A stretch of DNA of 64,000 bases from Polytrichum commune (GCA_950295325.1 OX485806.1:49409169-49473168); one strand, 5' to 3'. Positions 11,101 to 22,490 are shown, counted from the stretch's first letter. Numbers and translations are program-made. Notes: generated from the sequence alone by a model not told the origin.

Positions 11101-11292
11101 CAACGATAAGCCACAGCTAAGACGACAATAGTGAAGAGTTGGACCACATTGAGTTGCCTATCACCTGAAACAATTTCATGATATCCATTACTACCTCTAA
11201 TACCACCACTATTGTCCAGCATGGATACCATAAACCTATATAAAAAATGTCCACTTGACATATAAGGCAAAAATCATTGCATTCAAACTTAC

Positions 11293-11668
11293 ATAGAAAT
11301 TCCAAAAAACTTCCCAAATAAGCGAACAAATTTGATTCTTGCCTTGGGTCGTCGCCAAGCTTCTTAAGTGCTACAATGACGAGGTACATATCAAGATGGC
11401 CGATACCACATCCAGTTGCATCATAGAAGACACTATCAGAAAACATATTTTGTGCTTAAAATTCATTCTTAGGAGGTTCTTCTTCAGCTGGAGGTTTTTC
11501 TTCCTCCTCTTCTTCTCCATTTTTTTTTGGTTGTCCTATTTGGACTTTGGTTCTTCCTCTTTCTGACTGATGCACACATATGTAACCATCTATCATGACA
11601 TGTAGGGTCTGATAATGTCTTCTATAAAAATTGAATAGTTCAACAATATCATCAATACTCATAACCAT
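11293..11668 (-). pseudogene. Exon relic, tentative radial-spoke head RSP4/6-like, copy 2 (inverted)
   Basis: The minus strand repeats the exon at 6426-6723, ending at the same GTAAGT donor (11287-11292 complement). It differs by about one base in ten and extends further upstream with SIDDIVELFNFYRRHYQ, absent from copy 1. The acidic linker EEEEEEKPPAEEEPPKNEF is followed by one stop, then VFYDATGCGIG and YLVIVALKKLGDDPRQ. The family call rests on the GxGIG..Y...ALKK pattern and is tentative. The two copies face opposite ways about 4.6 kb apart with the long MULE relic between them. Confidence 0.4.
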
Positions 11669-12440
11669 TCGATATCCAATTTAATTTGTACATTTTTGTG
11701 GATACAACATCAATAGTTCCTGACCAGTATCGCACTTAGTTGATGGCAAAGTGAGGTGATCATAACATATTTCAAGAAAGATGAAAATCCCATTTTTTCA
11801 GCGTGAACGAAATCCGATAGCTTGGTCAGTATTGATTTCAAGCTTTTAATGGAAATGAGAAACTACAAATCATAACTCCAATATGTCCAAAATTTCACGC
11901 AAATTTTTGCAATCTTAGGTGTGAGTTGTTATGGTAGTTTGATGCAGTCAGACTATAGGGTCGCTGTAGTGCTGGAAACTTCGAGGAGAATTTTTGGGAG
12001 CATTTAAACTTATTCAAATGCAACCTCAACATTGCATGAACGGTTGTTTGAGCTTTCTTTGCACAAAACTAACTTGGTTTTAGATGTCTGCACAAATACC
12101 AATTAATCGAAGGAGGCTTGAAAAAAAGGAATAGACGGGGCACCTCGTATTTCGATGCAATGAGCATTGAGCACATTATTGATGAACCTAATCTGCAACA
12201 AATTATCCAAGCTTGGGGGGCTCTAACCTAATCTACAACAGACATGAGAGCTGGAGGGTTGTGTGCTTCGGTGTCAAGGGCTGGAGAACTTTGGGGTCGG
12301 GAGCTGCGGGCCCCGTGGGCCCAGCATGACAACTCGGGTATTGGGACCTATTCCCAATGCCATTCGTTCCCACGGGCAGGCTCTCCGGGCAGCGAAGGAA
12401 GCATGCCCGGGGCGGCTTAGGGCCCGGGAACTTCTTACCC
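11669..12440. other. No gene; GC-rich block at 12240-12440
   Basis: AT-rich up to about 12200, then a sharply GC-rich block whose open frames on both strands look like compositional artefacts. It probably belongs to the LTR or leader of the repeat that follows. Confidence 0.4.
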
Positions 12441-12665
12441 ATGGGTTTGTCCAGGTAGGTGCAAAATGATGGCTCATAAAAGTGCAACTTACGAGCTAAC
12501 AAAAGTTGGTGCATGAGAGTCATGAACCTATGTCTCGAAAAACAAAGTGGAAATCAAGTCGGGCGGGATTTGGCATCATCCCCATGCGATTGGACGTGGC
12601 TTAACAATGAAAAACCATCTCGGAGTTGCAACCAAAACAACTTAGTGAAAACGTTGAGGTTTGGC
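12441..12665 (+). repeat. Dispersed repeat shared with 57735-57960
   Basis: About 220 bp align with 57735-57960: GGGTTTG.TC.., then CTCATAAAA.TGCAACT, CGAGCTAACAA.AGTT, GAGTCAT.AACC.ATGTCT, GGCATCA.CCCCATGC and TTTAACAATG.AAAACCAT in the same order. In both places it adjoins a gypsy element, so it is probably LTR or untranslated DNA of a shared family. Confidence 0.7.
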
Positions 12666-12848
12666 CTTGATGTGTTAAGTTAGGCTAGTGGAGCCTAACG
12701 GGGGAGGCCCCAAAAGAGGGACCACCCTATTGAATCCCAAAGTAGGTGGTTCTAATGTAGGTTTGGTCCTTGGAGGACAGAACCAAGTAGTGTGGCCGAC
12801 CTGGACACTTAGCAGTTTTGTAGAGTGGGATAGAACCGTGATCAGAGG

Positions 12849-13873
12849 ATGATAGGGGGTCCACCTCCACAGAACCATAGAGGGCAAGGACAAAATCAAT
12901 ATGGTCAAGGTAATGTTAGAGGTCCTCCGAGAGGACAAAGTGGGCAGAATGGTGTGAGAAAGGAGTTCCACCCTTTCTGTGGAAGGTGGCACTCCCCCGG
13001 ACAGTGTTGGTCGGAAGGACAAGGTTATGGTTGTAGCAATTGTAGAGGCAACCATCCTCCGACGAATGCCGTCAGCTTGACAAAGTCATTAGATTGCCTC
13101 ACCATGTGGCCATTCTGTACCAACAAGCGAGGGACAATTTGAGAGGTGCTAGGCCATAAGGAGGTCCTCCTAATGAACTAAGGCCACCTAACCTCTATTA
13201 TGACCACGGGAATGCTAGGCAAACATTCCATCCGCCGGCTGGCTTACAGACGGCGAATGGTTATATTCCTATATAGGGTAGATCCATAGGTCCTCAGACT
13301 CATGACAATAGGAGGCAAGGACCACCCAATGATTCATGACCGTCAAATTCTCAGGATGTTAGGTTCATGGATGTGCCCACGGACTCACATCCCGAGGAGT
13401 CTTTCCTTCTCCAATTAGCACCTGGAGAAGAAGAGAATCAATGGCCTCCAAATGCTAATGTGATCACTCATGAGTTGAGAGACATGGAGGAGAGAGCTAG
13501 TCAAGAAGCTCATGCACTAGCAGTCACCACTAGAGCAATGCGAGGCAACCTCCAAGCCGCAAGAGAAATGGAAGGGCAAGAGGAGTATTCCTCAGATGAA
13601 GCCCCCCATATCTCTGAGTTAGAGAGAGTGGCTAGGATAGCTAGAAGGGTTGCCAAGGTTTTGGAAAGGGAGAAAAACGTTCTTCAGGATGGAACAACGA
13701 CACCGATGATTCATGATTTAGAGGCTAGTAAGATGGGTGAATGGGAAGGACCTAGAATTCCTAGAGAAGAGTTCGAGGGGGTGAGCAAGACAAGGGTGGA
13801 GAAACTAGAGGGTATGACTTGTGGGCCGACCTTAGTTTGCTCAAAACCGATATCACATTCGGACAATTGTTGA
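12849..13873 (+). pseudogene. gypsy gag remnant
   Basis: Two frames carry the C-terminal half of Gag. A basic Gly/Gln/Arg-rich stretch leads to FCGRWHSPGQCW and GYGCSNCRGNHPP, a doubled Cys/His knuckle in which spacing differs from the standard CX2CX4HX4C. The later part (13367-13873) is acidic and helical, with ELERVARIARRVAKVLERE likely coiled coil. Gag packages the element RNA in cytoplasmic particles. Stops at about 13140, 13278 and 13340 break it. Confidence 0.65.
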
Positions 13874-14801
13874 AAATATCGCCGATGGCTCGTAAAACGT
13901 TTAAGGAAGGGATGCCAGTGACTAGAAGGAATAGGAGAGCAAAGACTAGAGTAGCGGCACGGGTGCAGTTACAAAGACATGGTTATGATCTGAAGGCGGT
14001 GGAGATAGAGGCCACAATAGTGGAAAAGGTAGTGCCAAATGTGCTAGTCGATGGAGGAAGTGGGTTGAAGATTTTGCCAGAATAGACAATGAAGAAACTA
14101 GGACTCAGTTTCCCAGGGCCGTCACCCTTCATCATCAACATAGCTAACCAGAGCCCAGCGGCACCTCTCATATAGATAAGGATTGTAGGATTAGTATCGG
14201 AGGGGAGGAATACATCGTCACCTTCCACGTCATTCACCACATGGATGTTTTCCCCATTTTATTAGGGAGGCCTTGGTTGAGGATGGCGAATGCCATAGTG
14301 GATTGGGGAGGCGCCGAACCCTCAATTACTTATGGACCAAAAGAGAATCGTGCTAAGGTGCCAATAGGACCAATGGCCAATTTGACAATGGAAGGGATCA
14401 CTACCTCTTCTGATGAGGAGGAGGAGGAGAATGAGGAGGAAATCAAGAATGAGAAGTTGGTGGGAATAATCCAGTTAGGTGGAGAGAGAATGAGAGTGAA
14501 TAGTGGGTTGAGCAGTCTAGGTCCTAGCTTGTATCATTGGAGTCACAATGGGGAATACGACAGATGGTTGAAGGAATATCCGGATTCAGTGTGTGATGTA
14601 ATGGTGACCACCCATCCCAAGTACTTAAAGGATGAGAGGGATAGTTTGAGGATAGAGGAGTGGTCACTGTTGGAGCCATGTGAGGTGCTCATGAAGGAGA
14701 ATTGGTTACAGGGAGGATTGACCCCATGGGTAGATGGGATAGAAGAATGTAATGTGGGCTTAGTACATGTAGATGGGACTCCGGATGAGGAGGGAGTGTA
14801 A
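13819..14801 (+). pseudogene. gypsy aspartic protease region and linker
   Basis: The protease active site reads VLVDGGSGLKILPE (Asp-Gly-Gly in place of the more common D-[ST]-G; this variant is known in plant gypsy proteases), followed at once by a TAG. After a slip the frame continues with the C-terminal ILLGRPWL motif (14257-14280) and an acidic linker (SSDEEEEENEEE) to a stop at 14799. The protease would cut the Gag-Pol polyprotein. The same segment is on the minus strand of the 30-37 kb element. Confidence 0.75.
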
Positions 14802-14810
14802 AATACCGCA

Positions 14811-15761
14811 TTGTTGGAGCAACCTTTGCACTTCAAGACCACTTCTACATGGATTGTGGTAGGTGAAGATGTCAACGACTATCCTCAAGTTCCTCCGGAT
14901 TGGTACAGAAATACAATAGAGCAGTCACATGTGTCCAAAATTGATTGGAAGTATGTAGATGTGAGGACTAATAATGGAAAGGTCAGACAAATGAAGATGG
15001 GCTCCAAGTTGGAGGAGAATGAGATCAAGGAATATAGTGCTTTGGTGGATAAGTTCAGTGACACATTTGCATGGTCGTATGATGAGCTCAAGGGGATACA
15101 TCGTGAGATGGTGGAACACCGCATTCCTTTGATCCCAAGGCGAATGAATCCTCAGTTGCAATTGTTGGTGAGAGTCGAATTGGAGAGGTTGTTGACGGCT
15201 GGGTTTATAAAACCTGTAGAGATTACAGATTGGGTGTCTCTTATGGTGTTAGTGAAGAAGAAGAATGGCAAGCTAAGGGTGTGTATAGACTATAGAAAGT
15301 TGAATGCCAACACCCAAAATGATCAATTTCCCTTGCCATTCATTACGTTGCTATTGGAAGAGGTAGGGGGTCATGCTCGTTATAGTTTTATAGATGGCTA
15401 TGCAGGTTACAATCAGATTTTGATAACATTAGCAAACATTCACAAAAAAACTTTCACTACTCCTTGGGGCACATTTGTATGGGTGATTATGCCATTCGGA
15501 CATTGTAATGCCCCTGCCAGATTTCAGAGATTAGTCATGTACATCTTCAGAGACTTGTTGTTTAAATCCAAAACCATTTTCGTAGATGATTTTAGTACAC
15601 AGTTTAGTACTTGCCAACATCTAGAGAATATGAAAAAGACTTTGATTAGGTGTAGAAAGGCTCAGTTGGCCTTGAACCTAGACAAAAAAATTCTAGGAGT
15701 GCAGAGAGGAGTGTTGCTAGGATATGTAGTGAGTGAAAAAGAAAGAGAGCCTGATCCATAG
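14811..15761 (+). pseudogene. gypsy reverse transcriptase (316-codon open stretch)
   Basis: A long uninterrupted frame carries the RT palm and fingers: FAWSYDELKGI, RRMNPQ, GFIKPVE, SLMVLVKKKNGKLRVCIDYRKLN, ARYSFIDGYAGYNQI, FTTPWGTFVWVIMPFGHCNAP and the catalytic FVDDF at 15579-15593 in place of the usual Y-[VLM]-DD. The box from Leu-Gly-Tyr-Val marks the start of the connection domain. The stop at 15759 is a single substitution away from a sense codon, because the frame carries on at once into the thumb. RT copies element RNA to DNA. Confidence 0.9.
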
Positions 15762-16480
15762 AAGATAGCAATGATATATAGTTTGGCTAATCCTACCAAT
15801 GTTAAAGGGATAGCCAAGTTGCTGGGACATGTGGGGTGGTATAGAGAGTTGAAACCAGATTATGCAAAGATTACAGTGCCTATCACACAATTGCTTAGAA
15901 AGGATTGTAATTTTGAATGGACTGAGGCATGCCAATAGGCATTTGAGGAGTTGAGATCCAAGCTAAGCACTTATCCGGTATTGAGACCTCCGGATTAGAA
16001 CAAGCCATCTCATGTGTTTTGTGATGCTGGTTCGGTGGAAGTGGGTAGCGCGTTGTATCAATCAACGGGAGATAAGATAAAGGATCAACCCGTGGCTTAC
16101 GCAAGCCGGCAGTTGACAACCGCTGAGAGGAATTACTCTACTACCAAAAGAGAGTATTTAGCCATGGTGTTCTTTGTAAAGAAGTTCCACCACTACCTGA
16201 TGTGCAATCTAGTGGAATTTTTTGTAGACCACATGGCGATTAAATTCTTAGTTAACAAGGCAAAGTTGAGTGGAAGGTTAGCTAGGTGGCTCTAACTCTT
16301 GGAGCAGTTTGATTACATGGTGGAGTACAAGCCGGGTTGGATGCATTTGCAAGCGGACCACTTATTCAAGTTGTCGGAGGAGATTGGCTCCAGTCCCATT
16401 GATGATAGGTTGAGGGATGATAATCTTTTTGTAGTGACTGCTCAAGCAATGTAGTACTCAGGTATTGTCAAATTTTTGAC
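15762..16480 (+). pseudogene. gypsy RT thumb and RNase H region
   Basis: After the RT stop, the same order continues with a NVKGIAKLLGHVGWY thumb, then RNase H: FCDAGSVEVGSAL (first catalytic Asp), PVAYASRQLTTAERNYSTTKREYLA (catalytic Glu), and FFVDHMAIKFLVNK (third Asp). Next comes a RLARWL..LEQFDY..EYKPG tail typical of gypsy RNase H. Stops at 15937, 15997 and 16293 break it. RNase H degrades the RNA strand during reverse transcription. Confidence 0.85.
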
Positions 16481-16639
16481 CACGCAACAGCTAGCATGAG
16501 AATGGACGAAGGAAGCTAGGAGGAATGTGAGGGTCAATAGTAGACACTATGTAGTGACAGGACACAAATTGTTTAGAAGATGTGCATATATGTTGCTGAG
16601 GCATTGTGTGTCATAAGTAGAGGTGCCCTTCATCTTAGC

Positions 16640-17305
16640 CGCATGCCATGACAGTGCGTGTGGTGGCCACTTCTCAGGACAACTTACAGGGCAAAAAATA
16701 CTTAAAATATGTTATTTTTGGCCCACTTTGTTTTAAAGATGCTCAAAACTATGTGAAGAAGTGTGCTGCATGTCAGAGATATGCGAGGAACGATCTCCAC
16801 ATAGAGTTACCACTGCATGTGTTCTTGCCTTTTTTTCCTTTTGAGAAATGAAGAATAGATTATGTATGTGAGGTCCACCCCCATTCCTTAAAAAGGATGG
16901 CATATATTGTTGTGGCTACCAAGTATTTGACCAAATGAACGGAAACCAAAGCGGTAAAGACAGACACCACTGCCAATGCAGCTACATTTATGTACGAGAA
17001 TATTATCTCACGATTTGGGTGCCCCATGATTTTGGTTAGTGATAAGGGAACTCAATTCCTGAATTCTTTAATTCAAGATATGACAGATAGATTCTAGATT
17101 GACCATCGCAAGACAACTCCTTATCATCCACAGATTAATGATCAAACGGAGAGAGTCAATCAAACATTGGTAAGTATCCTTCGCAAGACGATTCAAGATT
17201 CTAAGAGAGACTGGGATGTCAAGTTGACTGCCGCTTTATGGGCTTACCGCACACGTTTAAAGTGACTACTCAAGCCACTCCATTCTCACTGGTGTACGGC
17301 GGGGG
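16640..17305 (+). pseudogene. gypsy integrase, truncated
   Basis: The zinc-binding end CAACQR is present, followed by a D-Y-V strand, ATKYLTK, RFGCPMILVSDKGTQF with the second catalytic Asp, TPYHPQ and QTERVNQTL with the catalytic Glu, ending at ATPFSLVYG. Stops at 16849, 16936 and 17095 interrupt. The C-terminal domain is missing: the sequence changes to GC-rich LTR-like DNA right after LVYG. Confidence 0.85.
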
Positions 17306-18883
17306 AAGCTAAGATTGGATTGAGTTTCTAGAAAGGAGGAGCTCTTCCGAGGGGATTCGGGAAAGGCCAGAGAGGCGGGCTCATTCTACACGAGAGCCAA
17401 ACAGGAGAAGCTGAGATTCGGCATGGGGCGGAGCCTTGTTGGATTTTAAAAAATTTGAGTTTCGGTGCTCTATCGCAAGCAAAAAGGTTTTCGGGAGTGG
17501 CTCGTAGATAAGAGGAAGGCATGCAGTCACAGGGAGCAAAGCAAGGCTCCTGCTCGGAGAGGGAGTTGGATTCCTTAGTGTTGTTGGAAGGGGAATGTGT
17601 TCAGTCCATGGAAGCTGCTTGGAATGACAAGAAGGATGAGGTTTGAGAACTAGGCAAAGAGCCAGTGGGTAAGAGGAACCGAGCTAAAGCCAAGAAGTTG
17701 GAGCAGCCTGGGCGAGGTAAGGGGCTGTCAACACCGAGAAGTGCTATGCTGCAATCTGCCGCTAAATTACTTAAGAGTTCAGGAGGGGGGTTGAATATAC
17801 AATGCCAGAAATGAGTCGTGGCCGAGAAGGAGGCCAAAATTGAGATGGCCATCTTGTGAACTGAGTTGTCGGAATGAGACATGTGACATTCTGGTTGCAG
17901 GGAGATCTACCCTTTCGAGTTCTTGAATTGGGGGAACCATCTATAGTATGGGTTGCAATAGGGGAGTTCAAATTCAGCAATGCGGAAGCTCAGTCGAAGG
18001 ACTGCACTCTGCACTTCGGTGAGACATTCAACATGTAGGGGAGGTGAGAAGTAGGGAGACTTCAGGGGAGATTATCATCGCAGCTGCTGCAGTGAAAAGC
18101 AAGGAGGCAGCGCAACATCAGCTCACAGTTGCTTATAATAGGGCCAGACTGTGGAGCATTAACAATAAGGGAGCCTCCTCAGGCAACCAAATTTAGGGAG
18201 CTGGTTTTGGGAGGTAAGAGGCTACCTAGCTGAATGCATAAGCGTCAAGGGAGGAGAATTAAGGTGATCCGAACAGATACAGGCCGAGAGCTGCCACAGA
18301 GCACTTTTGGCGGTGGTGAACTCTGGAGTCTGGGTGGATGGCTGTGACAGAAGGCTTAAGGGTAGAATGCGAGGCAGCTGAGGCTCGAGGCCCCTGGAAT
18401 TTAACCGCTTGGACAGCAAGAGCAGCTACAGAGCTGAAAGACAGTAGGGAGATGGATAGGAGTTAGTCAAGGTGTACCTGTAAGTGGTTTGACTTGGTAT
18501 AGTGTTTGAGAATGTTGAAAAGAAAACAGAGTTGTAGAATAGGAGTAGGAAAGGGTGGGGCTTAGGTAAAGCATTAGTGGCATGGCTTGATGAAATTGTT
18601 GGTGAAGCCAGTGGTTCCAATTTAGACAATTCACATTAGGAAGTGTGAGGATTGCAGTGTGGTGTGCAAGATTCACTAATCAATGGGTTGGATTTAACCA
18701 CAATGGAAGAGAGTATTGCTAAATACTTGTGACCGTGTACTCTTGGAATAAAAGTGTGTGTTTGATATTTATATTGTGGGAGCATTGGGTGCCACATCCC
18801 AAAAGCTAAGCGAGGTTAAGCAAGTGCATGTGAGCCTTAGGCTTCCACCCGGACTACAACGCATAAGGGTGGGGGCTAAGGGT
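17306..18883 (+). mobile_element. LTR-like GC-rich segment of gypsy family 1, plus orientation, 5' end truncated or diverged
   Basis: The right end carries the family's terminal box, CCACCCGGACTACAACGCAT followed by AAGGGTGGGGG at about 18845-18875. This is the reverse complement of the box at the left edge of the minus-orientation LTRs at 2966, 22491 and 34174. The length (about 1.5 kb) and GC-rich body match those LTRs. The expected TGTGAGCCC start is not found near 17306, so the junction with integrase is probably a deletion. Open frames within it are not recognised as proteins. Confidence 0.5.
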
Positions 18884-19188
18884 TAAAGATCATTTTTATT
18901 AGGCAAATAACTTAAAGGAACTAGGTAAGTAAGGTGGCCTATGTGGTATCCACGATTGGTATGGGATTTATATAATGATGTGATGTGTGTGTCCTAAAGT
19001 GTATTTTACTATTTAAGTATGTGATGGTGGGGGGTGAATAGTGGGTGCCCATGTTATATCAATTTTTATGTGGGAAAATGAGGATGGTGAACGTTTTGGG
19101 ATATGTGTACATAGTCATATAGGCTCAATGTACAATTTTTATTTTTATTTTGGGGGTCGGCCAATTTTCCTCTAGCCAATCTTCCTCT
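18884..19188. other. Short non-coding spacer
   Basis: GT-rich, no frame recognised. It ends in a pyrimidine tract and ACCCAAG at 19196, the likely acceptor of the exon that follows. Confidence 0.5.
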
Positions 19189-20630
19189 TTACCCAAGACC
19201 AGTTGGCCGAGATGCCGTCGTGCAATCTTGCGGAGTCCGTCCACAAGAAGTGGCTTCAAGCCTCCGGCAACAAGGGTGGAGATCTATACGTGGCTACAGT
19301 GGACGATTACATTCGCGCATTCTTACAAGTTGTTGCATACTACCAATTCTTTAAAGGTGGAATTGGCGGAGATGGTCCAAACAAAGAAGAACTGAAGCTC
19401 AGGGGTGCTCAACGTCGAGCTCAGCGTACTAGCGACCCCACAGTGTTGCAGAAGGTCTTGCTTGACATGCCTGGCGGGGAAGAATTTTGCACTCGCGATC
19501 CACACCTTGAGGGCGTCAAGGTGTTTGGATCGCAGAAGCGAAGACCGGACACTCCAATTGGTGATGATGGCAAGACCCACCGCCCCGATACCGTCAACTT
19601 CTCTCGCCCTCGCCCCGTTAAGCGAGTCACTTGATCTCAACCAGTACCACTACCTACTATCATTGAGGAGTCTTCCCCGTCTGTACAAGAGGTTCATGTG
19701 CCTTCACCTGCAGGAGTTGGTTTTCATCGTGTCACCGCCGTACAAGAAACCAAAGTAGATGTCTTTCTTTGGCATATTGCCCGCATACCCCATACCTCTG
19801 GGAAGTCTTATTGGGTTAATCATGCGGGCACGAAGAAGAAGTGCACCGCAAGAATCGTCACCAATAATAAAAGCATCCCTGCGCCGACCTACACCGGTAT
19901 GTGGCATCATTACAAACTCCAATCTATGAAACGCATGGACTTCGTCTTTTACCCAGACGACATCGAGCGTTGTGTAAAGGGCCCTCGTCGGAAATGGGTC
20001 ATGCCGTTCTCTGGTGATGAACAGAAACTTCCTATTCCTCCAATCTGGCCTCTCAAGATTGGTACCAACCTCACCCATTCGGAGATCTTCGCGCTTGAGA
20101 ACGCAGGTTTTCAACTCCCACCAAAGGAGCGCATCACACCAACTCGACTCTTCACCAACTCCGCTCCCCCACCGGATATGTCTCGAATCCATATTCCATA
20201 ACACCCCGACTTCATCCCTCCGACAAGATTGTCCAAGGTTGTTCGACGATCCACAAGCGCACCTTCGGCAAAGCAGAGGCAGATGGTTGCCTCTGCTGAA
20301 GCTATGCATGGTAGTGTTATGAAGTTAACTATGATCCCTCAACCGGGATTTGGTTGCATTATCACTCTGCACTCCAAGTCACAACCGCAACCCCCCATCT
20401 ACCAAGTGACAATGAGTTCTCTTCCAGAGTGCAATTGCGCATACTTCTTGGATATGATTTCCAAGTTCGGCCGCAAACGAAATTCTTATTTGAATTGTAA
20501 TCATCTCTATTACATCTTCATCAAGGTTTCTAATTTGGATGCAGAAGTGAATTTGTTCATTCACGCCCTGACATTTAGCTTCAATGAAGTCAAACTCATT
20601 GAAGTTGGTTGCCCTTTATATTTTGATTGA
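19189..20630 (+). pseudogene. MULE/SWIM protein, copy B, last exon with only two nonsense codons
   Basis: From an acceptor-like CCCAAG at about 19196 one reading frame runs about 1.43 kb to a TGA at 20628. It is broken only by TGA at 19632 and TAA at 20199. Both can arise from Arg or Gln codons by one C-to-T change (CGA, CAA). Residues: NLAESVHKKW, DLYVATVDD, GTKKKCTARI, DDIERCVKG, WPLKIGTNL, LENAGFQLPPKERITP, and the SWIM finger CNC...CNH (about 20430-20505). GC content and codon use are higher than in the flanks, as in a recently coding sequence. The DDE core exon is absent upstream, so this is a 5'-truncated copy. It is most like copy A. Confidence 0.8.
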
Positions 20631-20989
20631 CTCATTCTTCAATTATACCAACCTCGATAAAATCATTTTCATTTGTTCTTTATTGGGATCATCACTGGTT
20701 TTAATCATATACTTATTTATTTTATCTTAATTTTCTATCATTTTAGCACTTCTCGATTTCCAAATGTAATGAGACCATTTCAGATTCATGGCCTTTTGAT
20801 TTATTTTTGGACCTATATATTCCATAGAAATAGGTTACTATTTTTACTATTTTTGGAAGAATCTAGAATATTATAGGTATATTAGAATTTTTTTTCCTAC
20901 TATGTCTAAATTTGATATGAGAAGTTTCCTATTTTTACATCGTTTCCGCTCTCCGCTCTCCACCTCTCCACTCACATAGAAGTGTCGTC
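20631..20989. other. AT-rich 3' flank of copy B with CCGCTC array at 20945-20975
   Basis: AT-rich, no gene. The array TCCGCTCTCCGCTCTCC continues into CACCTCTCCACTCAC and then ATAG..TCGTCC..TCCAAA, paralleling the array after copy A. Confidence 0.5.
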
Positions 20990-21726
20990 CCCAGTCCAAA
21001 TTACAAAAGGTTGAAGAAGTAGTTTCGTTCTACCATCAATGTGGAGCTCGAGCTTTAGTTTTTCCCCAACGACATTAAGTGTTGTGTGAGTGGAAACAAA
21101 AAAAAAAAACATGTTTGGGATTGGCCTATGATATCCAACACAACGCCAGTGAAAAACATACCAATCTCGGAAGGGAGGAGGTGTTGGCGCTCAAAAACAT
21201 CGGGTTCCAATTGAAGCAAAGGGAAGCCTTTTCTCCACGTTGCATTCTTTCAACAATTGCAACACTCCCAATCCCTTGGTGGTATTTTTGTGTGCCCCCA
21301 GACCTGGACACCCAACCGACTACCATATTCTCGAAGACGGTGCGTTACAATCCAACAGCACCCACGGCAGATCACAAAAACAAATGGGAGAGTGTTGGAC
21401 TCATGGATGGTTACTATGTTGATGGAGTGATTCCCATTTCATATCCAAGGTTTGGAGTGATAATCAGTATTGTCTCCAAAAATAACATCTCATACCGTAT
21501 CACAATTGGCGACATCTCGCATTGCACATGCTCGTACTTTACAAAAATGTCATCTCAGGCTTTGGAAAAGAAAGGAAAATGGGTGCACTGCAAACATGTT
21601 TATTATGTATTTAGATTTTTGTGCAAGATGAATTATGACAATGATAAGTTTATATATGCTCCAACATATGCCTACAACAAGGTCATGCGACTACTTGAAC
21701 TTGTCAGAGTTGTAGAGTGTGAATAA
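20990..21726 (+). pseudogene. MULE/SWIM protein, copy C (C-terminal part)
   Basis: A 215-codon open frame (21079-21726) encodes the C-terminal third of the family: EEVLALKNIGFQLKQREAF (equivalent to LENAGFQLPPKERITP in B), a long linker, then CTCSYFTKMSSQALEKKGKW followed by CKHVYYVF, a complete SWIM finger, and a short tail ending VECE. Upstream homology in broken frames reaches back to about 20990 (PSPNYK.LKK, FFPNDIKCC..G). It lies 360 bp after copy B in the same direction, but is closer to copy D, so it is not a simple tandem duplicate of B. Confidence 0.75.
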
Positions 21727-22490
21727 ATGTTCAAAGTGTTGTGTTCAACTGCATGATTGAAAATGTCAATAAGTGACATGTATTGGTGTGGAATGTTATA
21801 ATAAAAATCAACAATAGACTAATAGTTTTCTAAAATATCCATGGTAATAGGCCTTTTTTATTGTTGTTCATTCAATATATTAATATTTTACAATTGAAAA
21901 TTGTAATAATTTGTTTACCAAATTTAGAGTATGGACCTTAAAATCATGCATAATTACTAAATATGGCATCATTTCTCACATGTTATCACATCACTGCTCA
22001 TGTGTTATTTCTCTTGCTCATGTGTTACCGCTCATCGGTCATTGCATATATCTTAGCATCTTCCTCCTAGATTGCTATATATTTTTTATATTGAAGAAAT
22101 TGGATAATGGCCACCAAAAATTCCAATTTGAGAGTACATATCCTTCATCTTTAAATTGTGGTAAGTTATATTCTACATTTATTTATCACTATCAAGGTAT
22201 GAGGAATTTGTGCCAAAAACTTGGCCTTTATTTTCTTCCACCTCCCATTAACTTACCTAAATGACCTATAAATTATATAAGTGTCACTAGGTTGACTAAT
22301 TTAAAATGGAGCTTACCAATTCAAAGCAGTTCACTGGTTGTTGCAATGGCTTATTAAACTCAAGTGGTTCATTAATTTTGTAGATGCAACTTAGTAATTT
22401 GGTGTAGCTTTACAAATTTTAGGGATACGCTCAATGGTCTATGGATGGAATCTGTTGTAGAAGTTACATGGCATACTAGTAATTTGTGGC
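21727..22490. other. AT-rich flank, no gene; weak CTGCTCATG repeats at 21991-22044
   Basis: No coding frame recognised. The only structure is three spaced [CT]TGCTCATGTGTTA units and an adjoining ACCGCTCATCGGTC, which resemble the short arrays behind copies A and B. Confidence 0.45.

Larger units (their letters stand above)
12675..17305 (+). mobile_element. Degenerate Ty3/gypsy retrotransposon internal region (gag-PR-RT-RNaseH-IN)
   Basis: The parts are in Ty3/gypsy order: gag with two zinc-knuckle-like motifs, protease, reverse transcriptase, RNase H and integrase. Reading is broken by scattered stops and a few slips, but long open stretches survive. The integrase ends at the SLVYG motif at 17300 and is joined directly to GC-rich DNA, so the 3' end of pol is missing. 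A deletion derivative of the same family is on the minus strand at 31.7-33.4 kb. No chromodomain is seen, so it is a different lineage from the element at 48-57 kb. Confidence 0.9.

Noticed and set aside
17328-18676. Frames in the GC-rich segment after the truncated integrase, some reading like Lys/Glu-rich protein
   Set aside because: Segment ends in the family LTR box and has many stops in the gypsy direction; no match to LINE or other ORFs that I could support.
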